64,000 nt of DNA, from contig CAYIYZ010000009.1 in assembly GCA_964367935.1 (NCBI GenBank), positions 1 through 64,000 of the forward strand, in the 5' to 3' direction. This stretch comes from Scatomorpha sp964367935. Lineage in GTDB: Bacteria; Bacillota; Clostridia; Oscillospirales; Oscillospiraceae. A program made the translations under genes and the position numbers. Each line of letters begins with the position of its first letter. Within the stretch, counting starts at the first letter, position 1. This document shows positions 1 to 11,600 of the stretch, one piece after another. Below the pieces are notes generated by a model. The model searched no databases. It saw only the letters and a list, made by a program, of their open reading frames with translations, and had not been told where the DNA came from.

Positions 1-278
1 ATATCTTAATTTTAATAAGTGCTTTTTTAGTTATGTGTGTATCAACTTTAGCATCAGTCATGATTATCACCTTTATTCAAAGTGAAACTACTGAAAGTAT
101 GATAGGCAAGGTTATGTCATTTGTAATGGCATTTGGTATGCTTGCGTCACCACTCGGTCAAGCACTTTATGGAGTAGCTTTTGAATATCTAATCGGTTAT
201 GAAAGTTTCATTGTTTTTGGTGCTATTTTAATTTCATTGCTTACTGGTATTTATGCAAAAACCATTGTGCTTAAATAG
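1..278 (+). CDS. MFS transporter, C-terminal part (cut by window edge)
   Basis: The frame is open from base 3 to a TAG at 276-278, so only about the last 91 residues are present. They are hydrophobic helices joined by a short loop (GKVMSFVMAFG) with a following LASPLGQ turn, as in the last membrane helices of drug-efflux MFS proteins of the Mef type. The family is an inference from this tail alone; the exported compound cannot be told. The segment is clearly more AT-rich than the chromosome to its right, which fits recent acquisition together with the helicase fragment that follows. An AT-rich spacer of about 150 bases separates the two. No terminator is evident after the stop. Confidence 0.65.
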   Translation, partial: ILILISAFLVMCVSTLASVMIITFIQSETTESMIGKVMSFVMAFGMLASPLGQALYGVAFEYLIGYESFIVFGAILISLLTGIYAKTIVLK

Positions 279-432
279 AAATATCCGATTTATAAAGTTT
301 ATTATGCCGATAAACCCTAAAATAATGTACAAAGCGTAAAAAAACAAAAAATCAAAACAACAGAAAGATAACCAACCATTATTTCGTTAAATATAAATAT
401 TTTGAAAAAATATGTTATAATATAAAAAACGC

Positions 433-1212
433 TTGCTTATGACGTTACTTTCATTACTATGTAGTTCCGAGCAAGTGAAAAATGGTGGAATACTGCTCTT
501 AGCCCCAACGGGAAAAGCTCGTGTTAGAATGAGCCAAGCTATGGACGCACAGGGAATAAGAGCTACCGCTAAAACAGTAGCGCAGTTTTTAATTCAAAAT
601 AAACGCTTTGATTATATTACAATGCAGTATCATTTATCAAATGCTCCTGCCGTCGGTGTACCTGACACAGCTATTATTGATGAATGTTCCATGCTAACTG
701 AAGAAATGTTCGGTGCTTTAATTGAAGCACTCAAGACAGCGAAACGGATTATTTTTGTTGGCGACCCTAATCAACTCCCTCCGATTGGTGCAGAACGTCC
801 ATTTGTTGACCTTGTAAAACATCTCAAAACAGACATTCCTGCTTTTCCTCGTGTTGGTATGAGTTATGGTGAATTGACAGTTACTCGTCGGCAACAAAAT
901 ATAGATGGAGCGCCAAGAATGGACACACAGTTAGCAGAGTGGTATACCGATACCGAAGCTGAGCTTGATGATGATATTTTTGCAAAATTTCAAGGCAATT
1001 TATGCGGAAATAATATTGCTTTTAGGAGTTGGAATACATCTGAGGAATTAACGAAAGTTATCCTTGAAACACTCTGCGAAGAAACAGGAATGACGGATAT
1101 TGATGATGTTGATGGGTTTGATATTTCTCTTGGTGGACAAGCCAACGGAGAGTGGATGAACTTTGGGAGTTCGCCTTCTTCATCATTGCCTTTTAAATCA
1201 CATCGTGTATAA
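433..1212 (+). pseudogene. RecD-like SF1 helicase fragment
   Basis: This 259-codon frame encodes the middle of an ATP-dependent exonuclease/helicase of the RecD2 kind. Visible motifs are the Ia-like LLAPTGKAR (about residues 22-30), the Walker B-like IIDECSML (81-88) and motif III VGDPNQLPPIG (109-119). The Walker A loop that should precede motif Ia is absent: the frame is closed by a TAA at 418-420 and opens only with a TTG at 433. The C-terminal helicase motifs are also missing, and the last dozen residues look like out-of-frame or foreign sequence. It is therefore truncated at both ends and almost certainly inactive. AT-rich composition matches the MFS fragment to its left, so both may be debris of one mobile element. 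Confidence 0.75.
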
Positions 1213-1295
1213 GTAGGACTGAAGATTCGGTATCTGCAAATCTTAAGTGCATCCAGAACTAAGTTCGATGGCATCTTCTTGTAAAGGCTTATGTG

Positions 1296-1343
1296 AGTAC
1301 GCCCCTCCGTTATCTGCAAATGCAGTCAGCGGAGGGGCGTACT
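1296..1343. terminator. Strong hairpin, possible terminator or element end
   Basis: Two perfectly complementary 14-base arms (1296-1309 and 1330-1343, GC-rich core GCCCCTCCG) enclose a 20-base loop that itself contains a 5-bp stem (CTGCA/TGCAG, 1314-1325). A weak T-rich stretch follows on the plus strand. It lies between two broken genes. It could end transcription or be a relic of a mobile element; the short word TATCTGCAAAT also occurs about 80 bases upstream. Confidence 0.5.
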
Positions 1344-1470
1344 TATTACTTTTAGAATTTTCACAACTTACGCATATCAGTAATGTCCGTTTTCGGGATA
1401 TCATTATTTAATTGGGTTAAAAAATAAATCCATCTGAGGCAATTTCTCTTAAGTGACTATTCAAAATAGC

Positions 1471-2845
1471 CTAATGAGTTGCCTTTATTCTACATAATAG
1501 TATCCCCACTCTACTATTCTTTATATTACGAGTGTAACTCGTAATATAAGAAACATCTTTTAGTCTCTCAGCTAGTTTGCGATTAGTGGCGGTATCTGAT
1601 AATTTCACATCGTGGCGTTTACTTCTGTAAAGAAAACCTGAGTATTTTTCGCCTAGCTGGGCAAAGCAAGCTTCAAGGTCGTCTGCTCCCAAGAGCTGCA
1701 AATTATTCATCATCAGTGTTTCTTTGTCTTCGACTGATAGTTTCTCCCACATAGCATCAAACATTGTTTTGTCAATTGATAACCCCTGCTCAAGTGCTAT
1801 TTTAGCAATTTCTTCACTTAATAGACTCATCCCATATTCATCAAATAGTTTTTGCATATTATTCTGCATAAGCTTTGGCAGCAAGGCTTCAAAGAGCTTA
1901 GTATCGATTTCTATTTGACCATGGAGTTTCATATAGTCTTCTTCATAAGCTAATATAAACTCTATACCTAATTGTGGATATGCCGCTAGTATCTCTTTGC
2001 ATCTCTCTATTGTAAAATCGAAGTATTTAATTTCAATCAAATATGTGACTCGGATTTCCGCAATTGAGCCAATCTCTAAATTAAGATCTATACGTGGCAT
2101 CCATGGAAGGAGTTTGAAAAAGCTTTCATCGCTAATATTGCACAGAATGAGCATATCTATAAACTCGTTTAGAACTGAGGCACTGCTCATTACTTTGAGT
2201 GTATCAGCATGTTTATCGAGATAATTTATTAGTGAGTCACTGAATTGTTTTTTCTCCCAATATAAAATAACATTTTCCCAGCTCAAGGCTATCTTGTCTT
2301 TGTGTTCAACAATTCTCTTTACCATATTTTGATTGAGCTTATAGTGTTGATTTTAAAAAATGTAGTCGAGTATATCTGAGTGCACACCCTCTACTTCAAT
2401 TTCTGCAAACTCAATTTTCAGACTTCGGACTACATCTATAATTTTGTCATTTGGAACATCGACCAAACGCATTAATACATCATTGTTCTCTCTGAAGAAT
2501 CGTTCAACACTGTCTGTATCTTGATTCATACAGCATAAAGTGTCTATGTCCACTTCAGTCAGAATTAACGAAAAATAAAATATCTTCCTAATGTATTTAA
2601 TTCTCTAAGTCGCACAAAAACATCAGGTTTGCTTAATCTATCCAAGTCTTCAAAGAAAACCACACTATATTTAGTTTCCTCAAAAAAATATACTATCTCG
2701 TCTATATTTTTATTGAGGATGCTATCCTTATCAGCCGAGTTTTCATGTAGTACTGTGTTTGTTGGGAGCCTAACTTCTTTTATCTTAAATCTATATATAA
2801 CATTCCTCCATAGCTTTGCACAGATAGCAAGTATACCTATAACTG
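1471..2845 (-). pseudogene. YobI-type P-loop NTPase, degenerate
   Basis: Read on the minus strand, 2845-2579 encodes a membrane helix followed by a Walker B-like FFEDLDR and a VRLRELNTL stretch, typical of large YobI/KAP-like NTPases. That frame then stops. A second frame, open from about 2604 down to 1471, carries C-terminal helical sequence of the same kind. It is interrupted by one in-frame TAA at 2353-2355 inside a run of Ts; a single base change from GAA would restore YIFEN. Between the two pieces roughly 200 residues of the expected NTPase are missing. The Walker A region is absent, since the upstream part is replaced by the lipoprotein gene. The gene has thus a 5' loss, an internal deletion and a nonsense codon. 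The family assignment rests on recalled motifs and is moderately sure. Confidence 0.6.
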
Positions 2846-3997
2846 CTACAATAAAAATAATGCATAACTCATATTTCCTTCGCTGTACATTATTTGGTTC
2901 ATAGTTCCATACAAGTTCACACTGCCGAGCCTCGTGTCCAAGGTATCAAGGCTATCCAAGTTGTGCGGTAGGCGTAAAATAACATCCTCGGCACGGCTGC
3001 CTATATTTATACCTCTGAAAATAAGCGGCTTTTCGGTGCTTACATACGTAAATTGCATATACATTTGAAGCTGAGCAACTACCTCAGCATCATCGGTCGG
3101 TAACAGAAATTCCGTATAATACGGTGGCATATCGTACATCACTTGACCCATTTCACTCTCACTCACCGATGTAAATTCCGACGGCCAATACACCTTGCGT
3201 TGAGGAAAGCCCTCGAAGTATGTATGCGGAGCCTCATCATCAAACTTCACAATAGTATTGAGCTCGGCAACAAGATCCGCAGCGACAGCATCTGTATACA
3301 CTATTTCTACCGAATTGTCGCTAATTTTTATTTCTCCGCTGAGTTTTTTAAAAAGGGCGAAGTCTATATCCCCGTTATCCATATACAGCGCATCATAGTT
3401 TGACGGAGCATCCAAGTTCACTGCCGTATTAAACTCCGTGCTACTCGCATCATAGGCAAAGCGGTATACCTCACCATCTTTCACGGCCCTTGCAGTGAAG
3501 TATATGCTGAGGTTTTCTTCTCCGTTAAGTGTGTAATCCTCCCATGTATTGTAAGAATACACGGTGAATATAAACTCGTCATTTTCAATATCACTCATAT
3601 ACATAAGTGCATGAGCGCCCTCCTCGCCCGCGCTCGGCTCTGCACGCCACACCTTAGTCGGTACGAAAGCGAGCGGCGGATAGTAGTCGGGGAGAACCGT
3701 ATTGGAGTCTACTTCTATAGGGTTTTGTATGGACACACTCCTATCCTCGGTAATAGTGGGTGTGATGTCATATGTACGCTCTAAGGGTGTGTAGCTCGGG
3801 TCGGGTGTCTCACCCGGCACATATTCGGGTGTAGGCGCTGGCGTCGGCGTTTGTGTCGGTGACACAGTCGGAGCCACTGTTGGCATTTGCATCGGTGTTG
3901 ACGTAGGTGACTCCGTTGGCGTCGTCGGCGCAGTGCAAGCTGTGAGTAATGCAAGAATTAGAATTGGTGCAAGTAATATGATTTTCTTCATCCTCAT
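2846..3997 (-). CDS. Lipoprotein, probably 3'-truncated
   Basis: Secreted lipoprotein with a Lys/hydrophobic signal peptide ending in the lipobox LLTAC (about residues 16-21), then a long Thr/Pro-rich linker (about 22-70) and a globular domain of unknown function. The distal third resembles its neighbour encoded at 4029-5186, so the two are paralogues. The neighbour continues for about 25 residues after the region matching this protein's end, while this one stops shortly after MNQIMYSEGN. The same DNA, in another frame, encodes the start of the YobI remnant. The 3' end therefore looks like a recombination junction. It is the second gene of an operon, 31 bases after the neighbour. Starts at 3997 or 3991 are both possible. 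Confidence 0.7.
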   Translation of the reverse strand: MRMKKIILLAPILILALLTACTAPTTPTESPTSTPMQMPTVAPTVSPTQTPTPAPTPEYVPGETPDPSYTPLERTYDITPTITEDRSVSIQNPIEVDSNTVLPDYYPPLAFVPTKVWRAEPSAGEEGAHALMYMSDIENDEFIFTVYSYNTWEDYTLNGEENLSIYFTARAVKDGEVYRFAYDASSTEFNTAVNLDAPSNYDALYMDNGDIDFALFKKLSGEIKISDNSVEIVYTDAVAADLVAELNTIVKFDDEAPHTYFEGFPQRKVYWPSEFTSVSESEMGQVMYDMPPYYTEFLLPTDDAEVVAQLQMYMQFTYVSTEKPLIFRGINIGSRAEDVILRLPHNLDSLDTLDTRLGSVNLYGTMNQIMYSEGNMSYALFLL

Positions 3998-4028
3998 CAC
4001 TCTTTCATCCTCTATTGCCTTTCACGTT

Positions 4029-5186
4029 TTAAGTTGGTATAACTATACTTATCATCGCAACACGGTAGTGCTCATCGAAGTATATTCTCAGAATATCGCC
4101 ATCATAGAGTAGAATGATATCGTAAGTATCCATATAGTTAGCGACCTGCAAGTAGCCACAGGGGCTTACTAAGGTGGAAAGTCCATACATAGAACGTTCA
4201 TTCTCACTAGGATCTGATTCTATTAATTCTACAATTGCCTCTCTATCCCCCGCCTTATTCTTGAAACGACTCAGCACATAGTCCATATCATCGCCTATCT
4301 CTATGCCCCTCACTCTCGGAATGAACTCAGGTATGCTTGATCGGATAGTTGTAATCCATCTAAATGAACTTTTCATGTAAAGAGCGCTACTATAACTAAC
4401 AGACAAATTTTCTCCAAAGTAGAACTCCGTCTGATCTACGTTTTCCGTCGATTCTCCAAGCACGGCTTCCACTTCCTCTAAAGTCATCCTTCTGTCGAGT
4501 GGCCATATGACTTCATCTTTAAAGAGTGGCATATTACAAAACGCCTCGTTTGCCTCAGTCATTGTGAGCTCCGTAAGTTCCGTCGGAAAATAATATACTC
4601 TCTCGTTCATGTTATAGTCTTTTTCCATTACCTCTTTATCCACTGAAAGAGTTGCCACAGCATCGCCAACGCTCAGAGTAGCGTAAGGATCTGTGACCTG
4701 AAAAACTGATTGGTAGTAATTGTTTGGATTTTCATTGTTCTTCGCCAGAGTAACACTATATTCAGATCCGGGGTAGTAGTCCCGAACTGTGTAGGTGTCG
4801 TTTGCGTACCATGACCTCTCGCCATATTCATTATCGAAATGCCACACTTGCGTCATATAGATGTCGAAATCTATGCGCCCCTCGGCATCAGCTTCGCTCA
4901 TAAACAGAAATGCCATGCCCTCCTCGGCAAATCCCTCAGCATAGAACACACGGTCTATCTCGTAGTCAAAGCTCGGAAGCGAGCTACGCTGTTCATACGG
5001 CGTGATGGGTGTCGGTAGAGGCGAGGGGTAGAGTTGTAGTATTGGGCTTTGCATGGGTGTTTGGATTGGTATTGGATCAGGTCTGTCTTTTTCTATCGGC
5101 TCTACTTTTTGTGATTGCCATGACACGGCACAAGCTGTGAGTAGTGTCAACATTAAAGTCAATGCTAGTAATATAGTTTTCTTCAT
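4029..5186 (-). CDS. Lipoprotein of unknown function
   Basis: A 385-residue protein with a signal peptide and lipobox LLTAC (about residues 15-19), so it should be lipid-anchored on the outer face of the membrane. A Pro-rich linker follows to about residue 65, then a globular domain with many acidic and aromatic residues. No enzyme motif is seen. It shares fold-level similarity with the downstream lipoprotein, including PTELTELTMTEA-like and IEIGDD-like segments, indicating a tandem duplication. The start is fixed by AAAGGAG a short distance upstream and by the signal peptide. A strong sigma-A-type promoter lies 41-69 bases upstream of the start codon. Confidence 0.75.
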   Translation of the reverse strand: MKKTILLALTLMLTLLTACAVSWQSQKVEPIEKDRPDPIPIQTPMQSPILQLYPSPLPTPITPYEQRSSLPSFDYEIDRVFYAEGFAEEGMAFLFMSEADAEGRIDFDIYMTQVWHFDNEYGERSWYANDTYTVRDYYPGSEYSVTLAKNNENPNNYYQSVFQVTDPYATLSVGDAVATLSVDKEVMEKDYNMNERVYYFPTELTELTMTEANEAFCNMPLFKDEVIWPLDRRMTLEEVEAVLGESTENVDQTEFYFGENLSVSYSSALYMKSSFRWITTIRSSIPEFIPRVRGIEIGDDMDYVLSRFKNKAGDREAIVELIESDPSENERSMYGLSTLVSPCGYLQVANYMDTYDIILLYDGDILRIYFDEHYRVAMISIVIPT

Positions 5187-5226
5187 ATTGTTTCACTCCT
5201 TTACACAACACGCCTTATTATTAATA

Positions 5227-5255
5227 ATTATATATCATTTGTGTGATTTTGACAA
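5227..5255 (-). promoter_or_regulatory. Sigma-A-type promoter of the lipoprotein pair
   Basis: On the minus strand TTGTCA (5255-5250) and TATAAT (5232-5227) are separated by exactly 17 bases, close to consensus. The spacing to the start at 5186 leaves a short leader with an AAAGGAG site. Confidence 0.75.
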
Positions 5256-5300
5256 TAACGCAGAGTAGATAAAGACTTCTACTTTCACATTCTCCCACCG

Positions 5301-5480
5301 TCATAAACGTCTCCACTCACACATACACTTTCATAACCCATATCTTAGGTAGGAGTGTTGTGCTTTAGGGCTAACATGGAAGAGAGAGCGGAGGATGTTC
5401 TTTCGGTTTCGATTATCAGGACAGTTTTCGTGGAACGTGATGCGATTAGTAGTTTAAGTCAAACGGCTTATGCCTCGTAG
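5301..5480 (+). repeat. spoIIID 5' duplicate, copy A, with sigma-E-type promoter
   Basis: A degraded copy of the spoIIID promoter and first codons. TCATAAA (5301-5307), a 14-base spacer and CATACACT (5322-5329) match the intact gene's promoter. The leader with TAGGAGTGTTGTG and the start ATGGAAGAGAGAGC (5376 on) also match. After about five codons the identity to spoIIID stops. A tail at about 5408-5440 resembles the tail of copy B (shared core GTTTTCGTGGAACGTG with two differences). The frame would give a 34-residue peptide (5376-5480) of no evident function. The rest of the gap up to 5591 shows nothing recognisable. Any transcript would run towards the terminator at 5592 and antisense to the adhesin gene's 3' end. 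Confidence 0.75.
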
Positions 5481-5591
5481 GCAAGCCGACTCTCGTGCTC
5501 ACCCTTCACAAACATCTCGGTATCAGCTTCTCTGTTTCCTCTCTCCTTTTTACCATTATCCCTCACCAAAAGCGATGTTCTTTACAGACTG

Positions 5592-5624
5592 AAAATGCGG
5601 TCACCGTTTGGTGACCGCATTTTT
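5592..5624 (-). terminator. Terminator of the giant adhesin gene
   Basis: An 11-bp perfect stem (5595-5605 with 5610-5620, ATGCGGTCACC) with a 4-base loop is flanked by A and T runs, so it can act in both directions. It lies 12 bases past the adhesin stop codon and also faces any transcript from spoIIID copy A. Confidence 0.85.
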
Positions 5625-5636
5625 GTATAGTTTTAC

Positions 5637-8600
5637 TTATTCCGCTGTGAGATATCTCATGAGCATGGTCGCTACCTGTGCTCTCGTCGCTTCACCCTGC
5701 GGTGCGAGCGTGCCGTCGTCCATACCTGTGATAACTCCTGCGTCTACCGCCCAGATGAACGCCTCATATGCCCATTCGGACACCATGTCATCATCGGGGT
5801 AGCTTAGCATACCGTCTACCACGGGGCTTCCTGCGTAGCGGTACAACATGGTCACAAGTTGCTCACGGGTTAGGTTACCCATGGGGTCTGTGCCGTCTGA
5901 CACTTCGTTCTCCATAGCCCACTCCATGCCCTTTGTATACCACTCTGCTCCGCCGTCGGTATCAACGTCGCTCATTCTCGCCAGTACCGTCCACATCATC
6001 GCACGGTTCATCGCTACATTGGGAGCGAACTCCGTCTCACTCACGCCGTTGAACAGCCCGTTTTCCACTGCGTACAGAACTGCGTCGTAGTACCAGTCGT
6101 CAGCCATGACATCGACAAAACTCATCGCCTCGTATGTCACCATGTAGAGTGAGAAGTGATTTGTCTTGAAGGTCAAAATGCCATCCACGAAGCTGCTCTC
6201 AATCAGCGTCTTGTTGCCCTCATCGTCCACGTAGTAGACCTTGAGATTTGCCGCCGTTTCGCCGTCTGCAAGTGTATATGGCAAGCTGATTGTAACCTCA
6301 CCTGTCGCAAAGTCCGTAAACTCTACGCCGTCTACGAGTACACGTAGGTCAAGTACGAGATTATCGCCGATTACGATTTTTTGTGCGTCGTTTACATCGC
6401 TTGCGTCAGCCTCTTTTGCGATGAACTCAACCGTTTTGCCCTCGGCTTCGCCTAAGATTGCCTCAAGTGCATTTGTGTCGAACTCGGCTTCGATCTCATC
6501 GTCGCCGTTGACCGTCAGGCTATCGCCACTCTCTGCAAGCTCCTTGAAATCGTCGCTTGTGAGGGGTTCTTCTGAATCAACAGTGTTGTCGGGTGTGGCT
6601 ACACCACCACCGCCACTGCCTGTGGGGGGCACTGCCGGCGTAGCACTCGCCGTACCGTTTGCGCTTGTGCCTTCACCGTTTGTGGCACTTACGGTAAAGT
6701 CATACGCCGTGCCGTTTTCCAGATTTTCAAACACATAGCTTGTGATATTCGGCGTTAGCTCGATCGGAGCTTCGCTGCCCATCTGCACGGTATAACCCGT
6801 TATCGGTCTGCCACCGTCAAATGCTGTCCACGACAGGGTAACTTGACCGTCACCTGCTGTGGCGGTGACGCTCGGTGCTTCGGGGACTGTGGCGGCGATA
6901 ATTTTGCTGTCAGTTGATACCGTTTCGCCGGTGTAAGTACCCGTGCCGATGGCTTTTACCGTGATGGTCTTGCCTAAATCGGCTTTGGCAATCGTGTAGC
7001 TCACCGCCGTTTGACCGTCAATCGGAGCGCCATCCCGTAGCCATTGCAATGTGTAGTCGGTGGTGATAGTCAGTCCTGCTACCGTTGCGGTGAGTTCGCT
7101 GTTCAAAGTTGTGTTGCCTGTGATGGTCGGTACTGCAGTTAGCTGTGTCTTGCCCACCTCTACAGTCGCTTGCACCGTGCCGTCGAAGTTTGCGGTCGGT
7201 GTGTAGACTACAATCAAGGTTGCATCGCCGTCTATCACATCATAAGCCGCAGTGGTGGCAATCGGTTCGCCGATAGTGTCGTTGCGATACCAAGCAAAAC
7301 TTCCACCCTTAGCTTCTGTCGGAAGAATAGCGCTATCGCTTGCCGTCAAGGTATCGCCCACGATGATAGTATCGCCTGTGCTGTCTGTAATGTTCACCAC
7401 GCCGCTGATTGCCATTTTGGCAACGGTGACATCGTCTATGGATTTAGGGCTATTCCCTGTGTAATTGCCATCAGGTATGGCGAACGCCTGTACGGAGATT
7501 GCTTTGTTCGAGTCGGCAACCGTCAAGGTGTAGGTTGCCTCGGTTGCACCGCCGATTTCGTCATCACCTCTGAACCATTTCCAAGTCAGCTCGCTGCTAC
7601 TCACCGTGGGCAGATCTGCCGAGAGCACTTGCCCAACTTCGGCAGTACCGCTGATGGTCGGCACAAGCCCGGCTATGCTAGCCTTTTCGATGGTAAACTC
7701 CTTGTTCGCCTTGGGGTCTGCGTCTATGTAGTTACCCGTCGCACTTGCCGTCAGAATTACCTTCGCCGTGCCGGCATCGGTGTTGTTCTCGTAGCTGACG
7801 GTGTAATCCGCACGATCAAGCAAATCGCCGTCCGTCACGGTCGGTGTGGGTTCGTGCGCATTGCCGTTGTAGGTCACAGCGGCGATATCGGCTATCATGC
7901 TGCTTGTCAGCGTTTTCTTGTTGATGGTGAATGTATCGGTATCACTGCCGGAGTGACTGTCACTATTCAACGTGGCTCGCATGGTGTATGCACCCGCATC
8001 AGTGGGTGCTGTCTCGGTGTAGGTGCTGTCGTCTGCTGTGCTCAGCTTGTACTCGTAGGTGTAGCTGTTGTTCGTGTCAGCATCGCTGTCCGTGCCATCG
8101 TCAAGGGCTGTCTGCATTGCAGAGGGGTCACCCAAAGCGGTGCCGTAGGTCACATCGTCGGGAGCGGTGGCGGTTACTGTCACGGGGTATTTTGCGGTGA
8201 TGGTCAGCTCGAAGGTGGGCGTGCTGCTCAAGGTCGCCCAATCGGGTGCGGTGAATGTGGGCGTCAAGGTTTCCACCACATCGGCACTCGTGGCATCAAT
8301 GGCTTTAAGCTGTGCCATCGTCTTATTCCATTCGGTGATGGAATAGGTGGTGTCCGCAACATTGTTGTCATAGTCCACGGTAATTGCGGTGGGCAGACCC
8401 AGTGCCGCATAATCAGTCGCAGCGTCCACCACGCTCATGGCTTTGGTTAGTGTAGTAGTGGACAAACTCAAGGTAGCGGTTACGGGTGTGACAGTGACAG
8501 TCACTTCTATATCACCCGAATAGGTGTTGAAGTTGTCACCTACCGTAAGCGTGCCCGTATAGGTGTAGATACCGCCCTTGCGGTCGTAGTCTGCGGTATC

Positions 8601-11600
8601 AGTCCATGTAATACCGAGATTTACCGTTTTGCTATCGCCGTAGTTGACATCAACATCGCTCGGCAAGCCGGCATAGGTTTTCAGCGAAGCGGCGCTTGCG
8701 TTGTTGCTTGTGTCATTGGCTAAGATAGTGGCAGGTGTAGGTATTTCGCCACTTACTATACCTGTGATATCAGCCTTTGTGATATTCACCGTCACATTCA
8801 TAGGAACTGTGATTGTGTAGTTTGTGCTTGTGGTATCAAACGAACCTGACGCAAAGTTGACCGCTTTGGTGTTTTCGCTTGCGTTGGGATTTGATACCGT
8901 GCCGCTTGTCGGCATGGTAAAGCCTGTGAGGCTTGCCATAGTATCACCATTGACAAACTGGTCAGCCGTTATCTCACCGCCCGTGAGCGTGACAGCCGTT
9001 GTACCGTCATAGGCTCTGTCTGTGGCGGTGAGCCCCGTCACGCTCAGCGCTTTCTGGCCAATCTCGATTCCCGTACCATTCGGTATTTGATCGAAGCTCT
9101 CGGTCACATTATACAGCGGTGTAGTGTTGTCCGCCTGTTTGGCATTTGAAACCCAGTTTAAGCTATAGCTCTGCGTGCCCGCATCGGGCACGGCCGACAC
9201 GATGGAGAAAGTACCCTCCTGCAATGCACCGTCTAATTCGGCTCTGCCGTCGTTCGAGATGCTCAGAAGTTCCGTCCAGTTGTCGCCGTAGGTCGGGCTG
9301 TTATCTACCAACGTCACCGTCGGCCATGTGATGTCGATGTCCACAACGGTGATATTTGTCGAAACTTCTACAGCGCCGCTCGTAGCGGTTAGTGTGTGTA
9401 CCTTGTTTGTGACCGCGGCGTGATTTACACTTACGGTGTTAGAATCACTTGCCGTGGTTTTTTCCAGGCTAACCGCAGAATCAGCTTCACCCTCATAGGG
9501 ATTCAATTCCCATGTTGCGCTCGGTGCTGTCTCCATCAATAGACCGTACTGGTCATAGCCCTTGACGGTGTAGGTGCGGGTTGTATTGTCAGCACCGCTT
9601 GAAGCCGGTTTTACGACAGTGTCCTCTGCGCCTATTTCCTCCTGATCGACAAAGAGCTTCATGGAGGAAACGTTGGCATCTTCACGCTTTGCAATGGAAA
9701 AGGTATTGGAACCAGAACTCCAGCCTGCTCTTGCGTTGATATATAGAGCCTTGGCACTATTCGCAACAGCAGCTGCGCCGGCGGCGGTAAAGACAGCTGT
9801 GGCCTTGTTGGGATTGTTGGGGTCTACCGTAAAGGTATAGCCGTCAATGTCTAATTCAGTGTAATTACCGTCCCAAGTTACCGTTTCGTTCGGCATGACC
9901 TCGTCATACTGGTCAAAGACATAGGCGGTGACGTGTTTCTCCAGTTCACCTTCCGCTAAAGTCGGGATATTTACGCTTACCTCGGAACCCATGCCGTCAA
10001 GATCTGCTTTCTTTTCCACCGTTAAACCATCGGTGATATATTCATCATGCACGACGACTATACTATATGCCTCCGATGCCTCTCGACTTACGGTGAACTC
10101 TGCCGAGGCGGTGGCTTCGCCATCGCCAAAGGCATTGGCGTCTGTGGAGGTTGCCACCATATAATAGGTGCCTACCGGGGCTGTTTTGCTGGTTTTAATG
10201 ATAGAATTATCGTCCGCCTTGAGCGAAACGCCCGAATTTGCTGGCATTTCACCCGTTCCGTCTGCCGTTGTGGACAGCGACCACGTCACCGTATCGGTCA
10301 CATCTGTACTGTCTGCACTAACAGCAAAGGCTGTGATATCACTGGGTGTTGCCGCGTATATTGCCAGACCGCCTGCCGTAACCGAAGTTATATCAAGCGT
10401 TACGCCTACCTCGGCGACGGTGATCTCTGCGACATTCGATGTCACTTGAGATGTGGTATCAAGCAGAGCCTCGCTTATAGTGTTTTTAACAATGCAATAG
10501 TAGTAGATAGTGCCAAGCTCATCGATGGGCGGTGTGAAGCTTGCGGCTGTTTCTCCCACAATCTCTGTGCCGTTTGCACTACTATTTTCTGTATTTCTGT
10601 ACCACTGATAGCTGAGCTGACCGCCGTCGGTTACGGTAGCGGTAGCATCGAGAGCGGTTGCATCCATGTCGTCAGGTGTATACACCGCAGCTTCGAGCGG
10701 CGTTGTAATAGTCGGATCGGCGGCTCTTATCGCTTTATCGCTGTACATGGGGTAACCGCCGTTTGTGTCTGTTTGCACTTCCCAGCCCTTGGCCAAAATC
10801 GTAGGAGCAGGGTCTGTTCTGTTATATGCCAAGGCGCCGAAATTTAGGGCATCTTGGAGGCTTATATAGTAGGTGCTACCGTCATGGGTGCCGAGATCCC
10901 AGTCGATCGCTGAGTTTTCCGCCGCAGCAAACGAGCCTACGTTTATAATGGTGGCATTGTCGTATTTGCGCCCCACGCCTGTAATGCCGCTTTGGGCTAA
11001 GTAGTAGCTGTTCTCTATAGTAGAGCTTACGCCTACCACCTCGTTGTTATGCCCCACCACGCCGCCGCCATGATTTACACTGTTGACGGTGCAGGTGCTA
11101 TAGCTGTTTGTGACCGTGCCGTTGTTATTTCCCGCCACACCGCCGATAAATTCATTGCCCGTGACTGTGCCGGCACCGTAGCAGTTAGTAATTTTGCCAC
11201 TGTTCGACCCGACCACACTGCCTACATTGTCCCTTCCCGTAACCGAACCGGACACACCGAGATTTTGTACCGTTCCGCTTGTGCCAACAACACCGAACAA
11301 GCCTACATTGTTGGTATCTGGCATGTTGACTCTTAGACCTGTTATGGTATGTCCCTTACCGTCAAAGGTGTCGGTGAAGGTGCTACCTGCTTTGCCTATC
11401 GGTATCCATTCGTGCGCACCGATGTCGAGGTTTGCACCCAGGGTGATGGTTTTGCCTTCAAAGCTCGAATCGTTGTTGAACAAATATGCCAAATGTGCAA
11501 GCTCCTCGGCAGTGTCGATTACTATAGTGTCTTCGTTCCAAGTAGCGTCACCGGCATTAGCCACCATTCCCCAATGCACGCTGCCCAACACAGGGTAACC

